NCBI GenBank assembly: GCA_900540375.1
Contig: UQFS01000016.1
Coordinates: 9,344 to 73,343 of the forward strand
Direction: 5' to 3'
Origin: an uncultured Prevotella sp.
GTDB lineage: Bacteria; Bacteroidota; Bacteroidia; Bacteroidales; Bacteroidaceae
Length of the DNA stretch: 64,000 nt
Below, piece after piece: positions 52,201 through 62,221 of the stretch; positions within the stretch are counted from its first letter, which is position 1; the number at the start of each line of letters is the position of its first letter. The notes beneath the pieces are model-generated. The model did not search any database and was not told the DNA's origin. It saw only the letters and a program-made list of their open reading frames with translations. A program made the translations under genes and the position numbers.

Positions 52201-53118
52201 ATGATGGATGCAACGGACACCAACTACACAGAGAGATACATCAATCCGCTGACCGACTTCGGCTTCAAGCGTATCTTCGGCACACCCTTCAACAAGGCTC
52301 TGCTTATAGACTTTCTCAACGCACTGCTTGAGGGGGAGCGCGAGGTGAGTGATGTCACCTACCGAAACAGCGAGCAACTCGGAACGAACATCGAGGAGCG
52401 ACGTGCTGTGTTTGACGTCTATTGCCAGGCAAAAGACGGCTCACGCTTTATCGTTGAGATGCAGAACGTCTATCAGGAATTCTACAAGGACAGATCCATA
52501 TACTACTCCACATTCCCCATAGCTGAGCAGAGCAAGCGCGGCGACTGGGACTACAAACTCAGTCCAGTTTATACCATAGGCATCCTCAACTTCACCTTCC
52601 CCGAGGACAAGCAGAGCGACAGCGGGGTGTATAAGGAGGTGAAACTCATGGATATACATTCTAAAAAGGTGTTCTATGACAAGCTCACCTACATTTATGT
52701 TGAGTTGGCTTGCTTTCATAAGGAGTTGGGAGAACTAAAGACCACTCTTGACAAATGGCTTTTTGCCTTGAAGAATATGCAGCGTCTCTTCGCGCGCCCG
52801 GCCGAGTTGCAAGGGCGCGTCTTTGAGCAGCTTTTCTCCACAGCTGAAATCTCCAAGTTCAACACTAATGAACTGCGTGACTACGAACTCAGCAGCAATG
52901 CCTACCGTGACATCAAGAACGGCATGGACACTGCTAAAGAGGAAGGCAGAAAAGAAGGCAGGGAAGAAGGCAGGGAAGAAGGCAGAAAAGAAGGCAGGAA
53001 GGAAGGAATACGAGATGCAACTATCAACCACGCAAAAGCCATGAAATCTGCCGGCATAGCCACAGACCTTATTGCCAAGATTACCGGATTGTCAGAAGAA
53101 GAGATAAAGCGACTTTAA
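52201..53118 (+). CDS. Rpn/PD-(D/E)XK nuclease family putative transposase
   Basis: A 305-residue protein of the Rpn/transposase_31-like family. It opens with the typical YINPLTDFGFKRIFGTPFNK, then ALLEGEREVSDVTYRNSEQL, DVYCQAKDGSRFIVEMQ (the D...ExQ nuclease core, residues about 70-86) and LVYIELACFHKE-like helices. The tail (about 243-268) is a run of EGRK/EGRE repeats, and the last 40 residues (SAGIATDLIAKITGLSEEEI) form a small helical domain. Related Rpn proteins promote RecA-independent recombination; others are suggested to take part in phage defence. No terminal inverted repeats were found around it, so it is not obviously a mobile element itself. Confidence 0.88.
   Translation: MMDATDTNYTERYINPLTDFGFKRIFGTPFNKALLIDFLNALLEGEREVSDVTYRNSEQLGTNIEERRAVFDVYCQAKDGSRFIVEMQNVYQEFYKDRSIYYSTFPIAEQSKRGDWDYKLSPVYTIGILNFTFPEDKQSDSGVYKEVKLMDIHSKKVFYDKLTYIYVELACFHKELGELKTTLDKWLFALKNMQRLFARPAELQGRVFEQLFSTAEISKFNTNELRDYELSSNAYRDIKNGMDTAKEEGRKEGREEGREEGRKEGRKEGIRDATINHAKAMKSAGIATDLIAKITGLSEEEIKRL
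52936..53009 (+). repeat. Tandem 12-bp coding repeat in the Rpn gene
   Basis: About six copies of a GAAGGCAGAAAA/GAAGGCAGGGAA-type 12-mer, encoding EGRK or EGRE. Copy number may vary between strains without breaking the frame. Confidence 0.75.
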
Positions 53119-53441
53119 GGACATAAGCCTCCCCCCTGCCCTTCTTCAAGAAAGTAACATGATCACTTTCAATGACGCTACTGGTTGGAATGAGGGAAAT
53201 AAAGAAATTATGGCGCAGCGGATATATCCTGTGATTGGCGCGCTTTCTTATAAACAGTTCAGGTGCAGAAGTCAGCGGCGGGGTAAGACATGGCGACAGC
53301 GCAGGGACGGTTCCTCCGTGGCCGCCCTAACACCCTTGGCGGTAAAAGTCAAGCAACATGGTCCACATGAACTACCTAAAAAAAACATATTTTCCACTAC
53401 CCTCTTCCTCGTAATCGTTGTCTGCAAGGGAAAAGACAACG
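53119..53441. other. Intergenic region with repeat remnants, no sigma factor
   Basis: Starts with a decayed AGCCTCCCCCCTGCCC repeat end 7 bp after the Rpn stop and includes ACACCCTTGGCGGTAA (53329-53344), the other end of the same repeat family. A 98-codon frame at 53159 spans this and has no recognisable domain. No ECF sigma gene is present, although one would be expected before FecR. Confidence 0.55.
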
Positions 53442-54449
53442 ATGAAGCAACTTGACCCACACATAGAAGACCTGATCATTGCATATCTCAGTGGAGACAT
53501 TTCCACGGAAGACGAACGTCAGCTCAAAAGCTGGCTTGAGGAAGACTCCGCCAACAAGGATATCATACTGCGTTGCCGCGAGATATGGATGACAACAAAG
53601 GCCGAACACCAAGCAGACAATTACAGCTGGCAAGCAGGCTATGCTAAATTCCAGCAACGCGAGCTCGAACAGCAGCATTCTGCAGAGGCAAAGAGTCCAC
53701 GTCGCATTTTCAGCTTTGTCCGCTATGCGGCAGCGCTGATTTTCGCAGTGTCACTGACAGCAGTGCTTTGTTACCGCCAAGGCATAAAGTCATGGACAGG
53801 ACAGCTGGCAAACGTAGAAATGAATGTTCCCAAGGGCTCCACCATGTCTCTTCGCCTTCCAGACGGCACACAGGTCTGTCTCAATGGTGGATCTAAGCTC
53901 TGCTATCCACAAAGTTTCGGATTGAAAGAACGCAAAATCAATCTCACTGGTGAAGCCTATTTCTCTATCGTCCATCACAGCGACAAGCCCGTAGAGATCC
54001 TCACTGCAAAAATGACCATCCGCGATGTCGGCACGAAACTCAATATTACCAACTATCCTGAAGACGATCAGGCTAAAGTCGTCATAGACGAAGGTAGCAT
54101 AGAGTTGAAAACCGGAAACGACACACAGGCTAGTATCATCGTGGCAGGACAGGAAGCCGTCATCGACAAGCGGACAGGACACATTGCCATAGCCAGCAAA
54201 CAATCTGACGGCATTGCATGGAGTCAAGGTGTGCTGATCTTCCACAACACCACAGTTGCCGACATCTCAAAGAGGTTGGAACGTACCTACAACATTGACA
54301 TCAGCATCCACCACACGGCCACGGCCAACAAGAGATTCTACGGCACTTTCTCAACACACGAGCAAAGCTACACAGATATTCTGCAAGCACTCAAAGAGAC
54401 GGGTACTCTGAGATACACCATCAAAGGGAAACATATAGACATCTACTAA
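53442..54449 (+). CDS. FecR family anti-sigma factor
   Basis: A 335-residue inner-membrane protein. Start at ATG 53442 (MKQLDPHIEDLIIAYLSGDI). The order is: cytoplasmic anti-sigma domain (residues about 1-80), one transmembrane helix (YAAALIFAVSLTAVLCY, near 95-112), periplasmic FecR domain (about 120-225; VPKGSTMSLRLPDGTQVCLN, then GEAYFSIVHHSDKPVEI), and a C-terminal secretin/STN-like DUF4974 domain (about 260-335; VLIFHNTTVADISKRLER). It normally holds an ECF sigma factor until the cognate SusC receives ligand. The cognate SusC with STN domain is next, but no sigma gene is adjacent. Confidence 0.93.
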   Translation: MKQLDPHIEDLIIAYLSGDISTEDERQLKSWLEEDSANKDIILRCREIWMTTKAEHQADNYSWQAGYAKFQQRELEQQHSAEAKSPRRIFSFVRYAAALIFAVSLTAVLCYRQGIKSWTGQLANVEMNVPKGSTMSLRLPDGTQVCLNGGSKLCYPQSFGLKERKINLTGEAYFSIVHHSDKPVEILTAKMTIRDVGTKLNITNYPEDDQAKVVIDEGSIELKTGNDTQASIIVAGQEAVIDKRTGHIAIASKQSDGIAWSQGVLIFHNTTVADISKRLERTYNIDISIHHTATANKRFYGTFSTHEQSYTDILQALKETGTLRYTIKGKHIDIY

Positions 54450-54525
54450 GCGCGCCACTTGGCTATCCTACCTGATTCGACCTATTATCAACATACATTA
54501 AATCTATTTATCTAACTAAACAGCT

Positions 54526-57500
54526 ATGACTATGCTAAACAAGAAGATCATGCTGGCTTCACTCCTGTTATTGGGAACCAGCATCAGCGGACAGGCTCAG
54601 AAGGTGAAACTGAAGTTACACTCAGCCACCATCGCTCAAGCCATGACAGCCCTGCGACAGCAAACTGGCTACTCGTTTGTTTTCAACGCAGACGCCATTG
54701 CCACTGACAGAAAAGTGAATGTACATGCCACCACGCTTTCACAGGCTATCGACCAAATCATCAGTGGCAGCAATCTCGAGTACGAGATCCGTGACAAGAA
54801 CATCATTTTGCACAAGAAGGAGGCTGCAGCTCCCGTACAGCTGCAAAGCGGTGCTCAGACAAAAGGCCATGTCGTGAAAGGACGCATTACTGATGAAAAG
54901 GGAGAACCCATCATCGGCGCAACCATCATGGAGAAAGGTTCCACCAACGGCACAGTGAGTGATCTTGACGGAAACTTCACGATCAACGTACCAGCAGGTA
55001 GCACGCTGCAAGTATCATATATTGGATTCACTAACAAGGACGTCGTCGTGGGCAACAAGCGCAGCCTGCAAATCAGTTTACAGGAAGACAACAAGGTGCT
55101 CAACGAAGTGGTCGTCATCGGTTACGGAACACAGCGCAAGGGCGACGTAACCAGTTCCGTGGGAAGCGTAAAAAGCGAAGACTTCACTGTCGGCGCTGTC
55201 AACGATGCCGGCCAGCTCATCCAAGGGAAAATTGCAGGCCTGTCTATCACCAACCCCACGGGCAACCCCGTTGGAGGAACGGAAGTGGCTTTACGTGGCA
55301 ACACCACCATCTTGGGTGCGACAACCAAACCACTTATTCTCATCGACGGAATACCAGGCGACTTCAATACCGTGGCACCAGAAGACATTGAAAGCATCGA
55401 CGTGCTCAAGGACGGATCCGCCGCTGCTATTTATGGATCACGCGGCACCAATGGCGTTGTGATGATTACAACAAAGAAAGCAAAAGGCGACGGCATCAAC
55501 GAAGTGCAGTACAGCGGCTACCTCTCTCTGTCGAATATCGTCAGGAAGCCGGATTTCTGTACGGCTGATGACTACCGGCAGCAGATCAAGGACGGACTGC
55601 GTGGAGCTTCATGGGACATGGGTTATAACACCAACTGGATCGACGAGATTCTGCGAACAGGTGTAAGTCATGTTCACAACCTCATGTTCAAGGGCGGAAC
55701 TAACAAGACCAACTATGTCGTGAACATGAACTACCGCAACCTACAAGGTATCTTCCACAAGTCTGACAAGGAAGAATTCCAGGGCCGTGCCGAGGTCAAC
55801 CACAGCATGTTCGACGACAAGGTCAACATCAAACTGCAGCTTCTCGCCAATAAGACTGGTTACACCTCAACCACAGATGGCGGCAGCTACGACACCTACA
55901 GCTGGCGGCAGGCCATGATCCACAACCCTACGGAGCCTATCAAAAACGCAGATGGCACGTGGTACGAGAATACGGGTATCTTCAATTACGACAACCCGTT
56001 GGCACGTATCTATGAGTCCGACGGCCAGCAAGACCTGCAACAGATACGTATCAGTGGCAACGTGGCCTATCGGCCCATCAAGGATCTGACACTCAACGCG
56101 CTGCTGTCCTACGACCGTATCAGCCAGACAGGCGGATACTACGAGACGAAACACCACATCTCCACCATTCGCGACGGACGCAACGGCTATGCCAGCACTG
56201 GTTCTGCCAATAACATGACCAAACTCATCGAGCTGACCGCACAGTACCATAAGACCTTTGACGGACACACGATCCAGGCTTTGGCCGGATACAGCTATCA
56301 GCAGATGAACTACAACCGACAGTACGAGCAGAACTATGACTTCCCGACCGACCTCTTCAGTTGGCATAATATCGGAGTGGGACAGGCCTTGAAGAAAGGA
56401 CTCGCTACGGAATACAGCTACTGGCTCGACACCAACCTCATCGGCTTCTTCGGGCGCATCAATTACAACTATCGCGACCGCTATCTGTTGATGGCCGCCT
56501 TAAGACACGAGGCTGCCAGCCAGTTGGAAGGTACCAAACATCCTTGGGGCAACTTTCCTTCCATCTCTATAGGATGGCGAGTAACCAATGAACCTTTCAT
56601 GAGCAAGCAAAAAGTGTTCAACGACCTCAAGTTGCGCGCCGGATACGGTGTCACCGGTTCACAACCCAGCGACTCTTTCTTAGGGAAGTCGTTGTTGGGC
56701 TATGGCGATTACTACCTCTATAACGGCAAATGGATCCGTGCCCTGCAGCCTACACAAAACGCCAACAGCACGCTGAAATGGGAAGAGAAACACGAAGTGG
56801 ACCTTGGCATGGACTTCAGTATCCTTGACTATCGTATCAACGGAACCATCGATTACTACTATCGACTCATCAAGGGACTGCTCTATGACTATGCCGTGCC
56901 CTCACCGCCAAACCTTTATACTACCACACGCGCCAACGTGGGCGAGATGAGCAACCACGGACTTGAAGTGATGATCAATGCCATTCCAGTGAAGACCCAC
57001 GACCTTACCTGGTCAAGCACCGTCACTTTCTCAACAAACACTAATAAGCTCAAGAGCCTGTCAAACGACCTGTACAAAACATCGTCGGACTACTTCATGA
57101 CAGGTTGGATCGAGGAACCGGTGAAGACTGAATCACATATTGTCAGGATCGGGCACCGCGTAGGAGACATCTACGGATTCAAAGTGGTGGGCGTTGACGA
57201 CAACGGCAAGTGGATCTATCGCAACCACGAAGGTAAGGAGGTCGGCTATGATGACTTCACACACTCCTTTGAAGATAAGCAGATCATCGGCAACGGTGTA
57301 CCTAAGTGGTACTTAGGATTCAACAACCAAGTGAAATACAAAAACTGGGATCTCGCCGTGAACATGCGCGGAGCCTTCGGCTTCCAGATCATCAACGGCG
57401 TCAGGATGTTCTATGAGAACCGTAGCCGACAAGACTGGAACCGCCTGCGCTCTGCCTACGACAAGGTGTTCGGAAAGGCCGTGCTCAACACACTGTGCTC

Positions 57501-57762
57501 TGAGGAATTCAACAGCTACTATGTCGAAGACGGAGACTATTGGAAGATCGACAACATCACGTTGGGTTACAACTTCAAGAAGATCGGCAAGTACATCAAG
57601 GCTTTGCGCCTGTACGCTACGGTCAACAACGTCATCACCATCACCGGTTATAAAGGCATAGATCCCGAGGTGACGACAGCCGGACTGAATCCTGGCTACG
57701 ACAACCGCGACATCTATCCTCATACCCGTTCGTTTACCTTCGGCACTGTGGTCACCTTCTAA
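54526..57762 (+). CDS. SusC family TonB-dependent transducer with STN domain
   Basis: A 1078-residue outer-membrane protein. After a signal peptide (ending SGQAQ) comes an STN domain (residues about 27-92; ATIAQAMTALRQQTGYSF), a carboxypeptidase-regulatory-like domain (VVKGRITDEKGEPIIGATIM), the SusC signature LNEVVVIGYGTQRKGDV near residue 196, plug and barrel ending SFTFGTVVTF. The STN domain is the part that touches FecR in the periplasm, so import of the ligand can switch on gene expression. It is 76 bp behind fecR and 23 bp before its SusD. Confidence 0.96.
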   Translation: MTMLNKKIMLASLLLLGTSISGQAQKVKLKLHSATIAQAMTALRQQTGYSFVFNADAIATDRKVNVHATTLSQAIDQIISGSNLEYEIRDKNIILHKKEAAAPVQLQSGAQTKGHVVKGRITDEKGEPIIGATIMEKGSTNGTVSDLDGNFTINVPAGSTLQVSYIGFTNKDVVVGNKRSLQISLQEDNKVLNEVVVIGYGTQRKGDVTSSVGSVKSEDFTVGAVNDAGQLIQGKIAGLSITNPTGNPVGGTEVALRGNTTILGATTKPLILIDGIPGDFNTVAPEDIESIDVLKDGSAAAIYGSRGTNGVVMITTKKAKGDGINEVQYSGYLSLSNIVRKPDFCTADDYRQQIKDGLRGASWDMGYNTNWIDEILRTGVSHVHNLMFKGGTNKTNYVVNMNYRNLQGIFHKSDKEEFQGRAEVNHSMFDDKVNIKLQLLANKTGYTSTTDGGSYDTYSWRQAMIHNPTEPIKNADGTWYENTGIFNYDNPLARIYESDGQQDLQQIRISGNVAYRPIKDLTLNALLSYDRISQTGGYYETKHHISTIRDGRNGYASTGSANNMTKLIELTAQYHKTFDGHTIQALAGYSYQQMNYNRQYEQNYDFPTDLFSWHNIGVGQALKKGLATEYSYWLDTNLIGFFGRINYNYRDRYLLMAALRHEAASQLEGTKHPWGNFPSISIGWRVTNEPFMSKQKVFNDLKLRAGYGVTGSQPSDSFLGKSLLGYGDYYLYNGKWIRALQPTQNANSTLKWEEKHEVDLGMDFSILDYRINGTIDYYYRLIKGLLYDYAVPSPPNLYTTTRANVGEMSNHGLEVMINAIPVKTHDLTWSSTVTFSTNTNKLKSLSNDLYKTSSDYFMTGWIEEPVKTESHIVRIGHRVGDIYGFKVVGVDDNGKWIYRNHEGKEVGYDDFTHSFEDKQIIGNGVPKWYLGFNNQVKYKNWDLAVNMRGAFGFQIINGVRMFYENRSRQDWNRLRSAYDKVFGKAVLNTLCSEEFNSYYVEDGDYWKIDNITLGYNFKKIGKYIKALRLYATVNNVITITGYKGIDPEVTTAGLNPGYDNRDIYPHTRSFTFGTVVTF

Positions 57763-57785
57763 TCGTCATCTAAAATACTTTTATC

Positions 57786-59420
57786 ATGAAATTCAATCTT
57801 ATCAATATATGTGTGGCCGCTTTGGCTGCCTGCACGATGATGTCTTCATGCACCGATCTCAAAGACACCAGTTACAACAGTGTGATTGCCGACGGCTTCA
57901 AGCCCACGGATGAGGACGTGGCCTCACTGCTTTCCTCGGCCTATGTCTCTTGGCGCAAAACCATGCTCCTGTGGAATGGTGTGGCAAGAGCGGAGATGCT
58001 CTGCACCGACGAGGATGTGATTCCAGCAAGGCCCAACGGGTGGGTCGACGGAGGTGTGTATAAGCGTATGCACCAACACAAGTGGACAAGCGAGGACGAA
58101 ATACCGCTCAACAGCTGGGTGCGCACCTACGACGGCATCAATGCCTGCAACCGTGTGCTCTATCAGATAGAGTCCGGACAGGTGGAGCTCGGTGACAGCA
58201 AGGAAAGCGTCATGGCAGAGCTGAAAGTGCTGCGTGCCTCATACTATTACCTTCTCGACGATCTCTTTGGCAATGTGCCCATCATCACCAAGTTCGACGT
58301 TCCGGAAGGGTTCCTGCCCGAGCAGAGCACACGACAGCAAGTCTATGAGTTTATCGTGAAAGAACTGGAAGAAAATATTCCGCTACTCTCCGACAAGGTG
58401 AATAGTGAATACTATGGCCGGTTCAACCAATGGGCTGGATACACGTTGCTCGCCAAGATGTATCTCAACTCGGAAGTATTCTCCAACGGCACCCACAAAG
58501 ACTACGACAAATGCATAGAGATGTGTGACAAGGTCATCAACAGCGGTCACTATTCCCTTGACGCCACGCGCAAGAATGTCTTTGCCACCAACAACGAGAA
58601 CTCCAAGGAAATTATCTTTGCCCTGCCCTTCGACGAGACGTATATCACAGATTGGAACGCCTTCGACTTCCACATGTACACCTTGCAACCGGAAAATCAG
58701 GCGACCTATAATTTCCAGGCTACTCCGTGGGGCGGCGTTTGCGTCATGCCACAGTATATAAACACCTTTGACAAGGATGATCAACGACTGACCGATGACT
58801 TCATCTCTGGCACCCAGTATTCTGCCGACGGCGAAGTGCTCAAATGCACTATGGGTGGCATGGTCGGCAAGCCACTGGTATATGTCAATGAGGTCAACAG
58901 CATCGATGGCTCGGAAGAGAACCAGGGACTCCGCTGGGGCAAATTTGAATATGCCAAGAACAGCACCAACCGACTGAGCAACGACTTCCCGCTGTTGCGC
59001 TATGCCGACGTGCTAATGATGAAAGCAGAGGCGCTGCTCCGAACCGGTCATGCTGATGAAGCTGCGAAACTGGTCACCGAGGTGCGTCAACGCAACTTCA
59101 AGAGTCATCCTGAGAAAGCCATTGTCACCGGTGAACAACTTATGGGTAACAGTTGCTACGACTATGGTCGATGCGACATCACCAAAACCACTCACGACAA
59201 CGCAACCATCACCTATGGAAGAATGCTCGATGAACTCGGATGGGAATTCTCGCAGGAGGGACGACGTCGCCAGGATATGATCCGCTTCGGTGTCTTCACT
59301 ACCCGCTCATGGTTCTCACACGATGCCGGCGACGCAACGAAGAACCTCTTCCCGATTCCCAATAAGCAACTACTCACCAACGGCAACCTGAAACAAAATC
59401 CAGGTTATTCAGGAAATTGA
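57786..59420 (+). CDS. SusD family lipoprotein of the GH31 locus
   Basis: A 544-residue RagB/SusD lipoprotein (lipobox TMMSSCTDL). Typical elements: ELKVLRASYYYLLDDLFGNVP near residue 145 (split: LKVLRASYYYLL, LFGNVPIIT), NQWAGYTLLAKMYLNSEVF, LLRYADVLMMKAEALLRTG and FSQEGRRRQDMIRFGVF near the C-terminus. It pairs with the STN-type SusC immediately upstream. Ligand unknown; the neighbouring GH31 and GH43 suggest a glycan with alpha-linked side units or a galactan. Confidence 0.95.
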   Translation: MKFNLINICVAALAACTMMSSCTDLKDTSYNSVIADGFKPTDEDVASLLSSAYVSWRKTMLLWNGVARAEMLCTDEDVIPARPNGWVDGGVYKRMHQHKWTSEDEIPLNSWVRTYDGINACNRVLYQIESGQVELGDSKESVMAELKVLRASYYYLLDDLFGNVPIITKFDVPEGFLPEQSTRQQVYEFIVKELEENIPLLSDKVNSEYYGRFNQWAGYTLLAKMYLNSEVFSNGTHKDYDKCIEMCDKVINSGHYSLDATRKNVFATNNENSKEIIFALPFDETYITDWNAFDFHMYTLQPENQATYNFQATPWGGVCVMPQYINTFDKDDQRLTDDFISGTQYSADGEVLKCTMGGMVGKPLVYVNEVNSIDGSEENQGLRWGKFEYAKNSTNRLSNDFPLLRYADVLMMKAEALLRTGHADEAAKLVTEVRQRNFKSHPEKAIVTGEQLMGNSCYDYGRCDITKTTHDNATITYGRMLDELGWEFSQEGRRRQDMIRFGVFTTRSWFSHDAGDATKNLFPIPNKQLLTNGNLKQNPGYSGN

Positions 59421-59639
59421 TCTGACTACGGACGAATCATCCACTCAGAAAGATCTACTAAACACAAACTGACAGCGGTGCTCAGACGGAAGTCTTAGCT
59501 GAGTCTGTGCCCGCTGCCTATAATCCTCTATTCTCCAAGCTCTCTCACAAGGCAAAGGCTTCTCTGTGTGTCCATAACCCTGTGTGAGAGTTTTAGGAAA
59601 AGAGCGACATGAGATTCGTTCACTATTCCCGGCTTTTCT

Positions 59640-59671
59640 TTTGCACATTGAAGAAAATGTCTTATCTTTGC
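59640..59671 (+). promoter_or_regulatory. Promoter for GH31
   Basis: TTTG (59640-59643) and TATCTTTGC (59663-59671) with a 19-bp spacer, full match to the -33/-7 consensus, 35 bp before ATG 59707. GH31 can therefore be transcribed apart from SusCD. Confidence 0.8.
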
Positions 59672-59706
59672 GAGTGAGAAAGGCTATACCTAAACAAATC
59701 AATGAT

Positions 59707-62166
59707 ATGACAAAACAAAAGACGATCCTGTTGGTACTCTTGCTGGCACTGTTGCTGCCGCTACATGCTGCCAAACGTAAAAATCTTACCGGCATCTGCC
59801 GCGTTGTCGACGGACACGCCACCGAGTTGAGCTTCTGCTCACCATCGATCGTGCGCGTGAGAGTGTTTCCCGGTACGGACACAAACATCCGGAAAAAGAG
59901 CTACTCGGTGCTGCTGAAACCAGGACAGAACGTCACGGAGCCCATCACCGAGGAAGAGCGTGACGGAAAGATCACGCTTCGCTCGTCGATGATATCCGCC
60001 ACCCTTGACCTTCAGACAGGCTACATCACCTTTTCCGACAACAAAGGCACAGAACTGTTGCAGGCTACCGGGCATCACTTCTCACCATGCAGTCACGACG
60101 TGGACCACGGAAAGTATCAGGTCAGCCAATGTTTCCGGCTGACCAGCGACGAGGCCGTCTATGGACTCGGACAGCTGCGTGACACGCTCATGAGCCACCG
60201 CGGACAGAAGGTGGAGATGTGGAATCACAACACCTACATCTCCATTCCTTTCTTTCTCAGCGGCAAAGGCTACGGACTCTATTGGGACAACGCCGGACGA
60301 TCGCTGTTCGACGACACGGCCGCAGAGACAATGATGAGCAGTGAGGTGGCGCCGTTTGTCGATTATTACTTCCTCTATCGCGACGGTACAGCCGACGGCG
60401 TCATCGCCTCCGTACGTGAACTCTCGGGACAGGCTACGCTGCCGCCACTGTGGGCCATGGGCTTCTGGCAGTGCCGCGAACGCTATAAGACCAGCGACGA
60501 ACTGGTCGGCGTGCTCGACAAATACCGTGAACTGAAGATACCAGTAGACGCGATGGTGCAGGACTGGCAATATTGGGGATGCGACTCCAACTGGAATGCG
60601 ATGCGCTTCATGAACCCTTACTATATAAATAAGGTGGGAGATCCTGCCTGGCAACGCTACCTGCCCGGCGACATGAAAAACCTCAAACCGCAGCAGCCGC
60701 GCATCAAGAGTCCGCAGGAGATGGTAGACTATGTCCATCGCAACAACGGTCATCTGATGATTTCTATCTGGGCTAACTTCGGACCATGGACCGATCAATA
60801 TAAAGAGCTCAACGCCATCGGAGCCCTCTATCCCTTCGACACGTGGCCGAGAAACCAAGGTGTGAAGGTCTACGATGCCTTTAACCCCAAGGCTCGTAAC
60901 ATCTATTGGAAGTATCTGACCAACTTGCAGAAGATGGGCTTTGACGCATGGTGGACCGACTCCTCAGAGCCCGACCACTTCGAAAAGCCCGGTGACGACG
61001 ACTGGATGACGGCCGACGGCTCATGGAGAAGCGTGAAGAATGCTTTTCCGCTCGTGCACAACAAGGGCATCTACGACCATCAGCGTGCCACGAAAGAGGG
61101 CAACGCTAAGCGTGCGCTGATGATGACGCGTAGCGCGGCCTTCGGCATTCAGCACTACGGCACATTCTCTTGGAGCGGCGACATTCTTGCCTCGTGGCAG
61201 GAGATGAAGCAGCAGATCCCATCAGGACTGAACTATTCGCTCTGCGGCATTCCCTACTGGAACACCGACCTCGGTGGTTTCTTCTACTGGGAGTTTGAGC
61301 AGGATCCCCACAATCCCGCCCTGCAAGAACTGCAAACACGTTGGATGGAATGGGGAGCCTTCATGCCGCTGATGCGCAACCACTGCTCGTCGCCGATGGT
61401 TAGCGAGCTCTATCGTTTCGGCAAAGAAGGCGACTGGTGCTACGACGCCATCGTGAAGTACATCCGTCTGCGCTACCGCCTGCTGCCCTATACCTATAGT
61501 TCAGCTGCCGATTGCGTGCTCAACAGCGGAACAATGATGCGTGCGCTGGTCATGGACTTTGCCAACGACCGTCATGCCGCAACGCTGAACAGCGAATATC
61601 TCTTCGGCCGCAACCTGCTCGTCAAACCGGTCACTGACCCCATGTACACGTGGAAGGACAGCAAGAAGCGTGGGCATCTGATCTATCCCGACGTCAGCAA
61701 GGCCGCAGCGCCAACGACTGTCTATCTGCCAAAAGGCACACTGTGGTATGACTTCTGGGACGACCAGCCACACGCCGGCGGTCAAACCATTCAGCGCCTC
61801 TGCCCGATTGACATCATGCCGGTATATGTCAAGGCCGGAGCCATCCTGCCTTTCGGTCCCGACGTTCAATACAGCACGGAGAAGCCTTGGGACGATCTGG
61901 AGGTGAAAGTCTACTGTGGTGCCAACGGCCACTTTGAACTCTATGAGGACGAGGGCAACAACTACAACTATGAGCACGGCCACTACACGCTCATTCCCTT
62001 TGACTATGACGAGACCACGCACACGCTGACCATCGACAACCGCAAGGGTGCCTACAAGGGTATGCTTGCCCGCCGCCACTTCCACATCACCGCCGTGGAC
62101 AGCAACGGCAAGAAGACTGAGCAGACCGTGGAATACACGGGAAAGAAATGTGAAGTAAAGATCTGA
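59707..62166 (+). CDS. GH31 glycoside hydrolase (alpha-glucosidase/alpha-xylosidase type)
   Basis: An 819-residue periplasmic enzyme starting at ATG 59707, where a clear signal peptide begins (TILLVLLLALLLPLHAA); the frame extends 41 codons upstream into the promoter. N-terminal beta-sandwich, then a barrel with WAMGFWQCRERYKTSDELV and IPVDAMVQDWQYWG. Nucleophile D418 is in WWTDSSEPDHF and acid/base D492 in SWSGDILASW. A DUF5110-type C-terminal domain follows (ELYEDEGNNYNYEHGHY). No PA14 insertion as in some xyloglucan-specific alpha-xylosidases. Substrate cannot be fixed between alpha-glucosides, alpha-xylosides and sulfoquinovosides. Confidence 0.93.
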   Translation: MTKQKTILLVLLLALLLPLHAAKRKNLTGICRVVDGHATELSFCSPSIVRVRVFPGTDTNIRKKSYSVLLKPGQNVTEPITEEERDGKITLRSSMISATLDLQTGYITFSDNKGTELLQATGHHFSPCSHDVDHGKYQVSQCFRLTSDEAVYGLGQLRDTLMSHRGQKVEMWNHNTYISIPFFLSGKGYGLYWDNAGRSLFDDTAAETMMSSEVAPFVDYYFLYRDGTADGVIASVRELSGQATLPPLWAMGFWQCRERYKTSDELVGVLDKYRELKIPVDAMVQDWQYWGCDSNWNAMRFMNPYYINKVGDPAWQRYLPGDMKNLKPQQPRIKSPQEMVDYVHRNNGHLMISIWANFGPWTDQYKELNAIGALYPFDTWPRNQGVKVYDAFNPKARNIYWKYLTNLQKMGFDAWWTDSSEPDHFEKPGDDDWMTADGSWRSVKNAFPLVHNKGIYDHQRATKEGNAKRALMMTRSAAFGIQHYGTFSWSGDILASWQEMKQQIPSGLNYSLCGIPYWNTDLGGFFYWEFEQDPHNPALQELQTRWMEWGAFMPLMRNHCSSPMVSELYRFGKEGDWCYDAIVKYIRLRYRLLPYTYSSAADCVLNSGTMMRALVMDFANDRHAATLNSEYLFGRNLLVKPVTDPMYTWKDSKKRGHLIYPDVSKAAAPTTVYLPKGTLWYDFWDDQPHAGGQTIQRLCPIDIMPVYVKAGAILPFGPDVQYSTEKPWDDLEVKVYCGANGHFELYEDEGNNYNYEHGHYTLIPFDYDETTHTLTIDNRKGAYKGMLARRHFHITAVDSNGKKTEQTVEYTGKKCEVKI

Positions 62167-62171
62167 GAAGA

Positions 62172-62206
62172 AGACCCTCTCTAGCTCTCCCTAAAAGGGA
62201 GAGAAA
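62172..62206. repeat. Repeat remnant behind GH31
   Basis: CCCTCTCTAGCTCTCCC and AAAAGGGAGAG form a short hairpin of the intergenic repeat style, starting a few bases after the GH31 TGA. Confidence 0.5.
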
Positions 62207-62221
62207 AACCTCATCCTAACA

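Noticed and set aside
52201..53118. Insertion sequence around the Rpn gene
   Set aside because: No terminal inverted repeats or target-site duplication could be seen next to the gene.
53159..53455. 98-codon frame before fecR, considered as a sigma factor remnant
   Set aside because: No region 2 or 4 sigma motifs; part of the frame is a repeat end.
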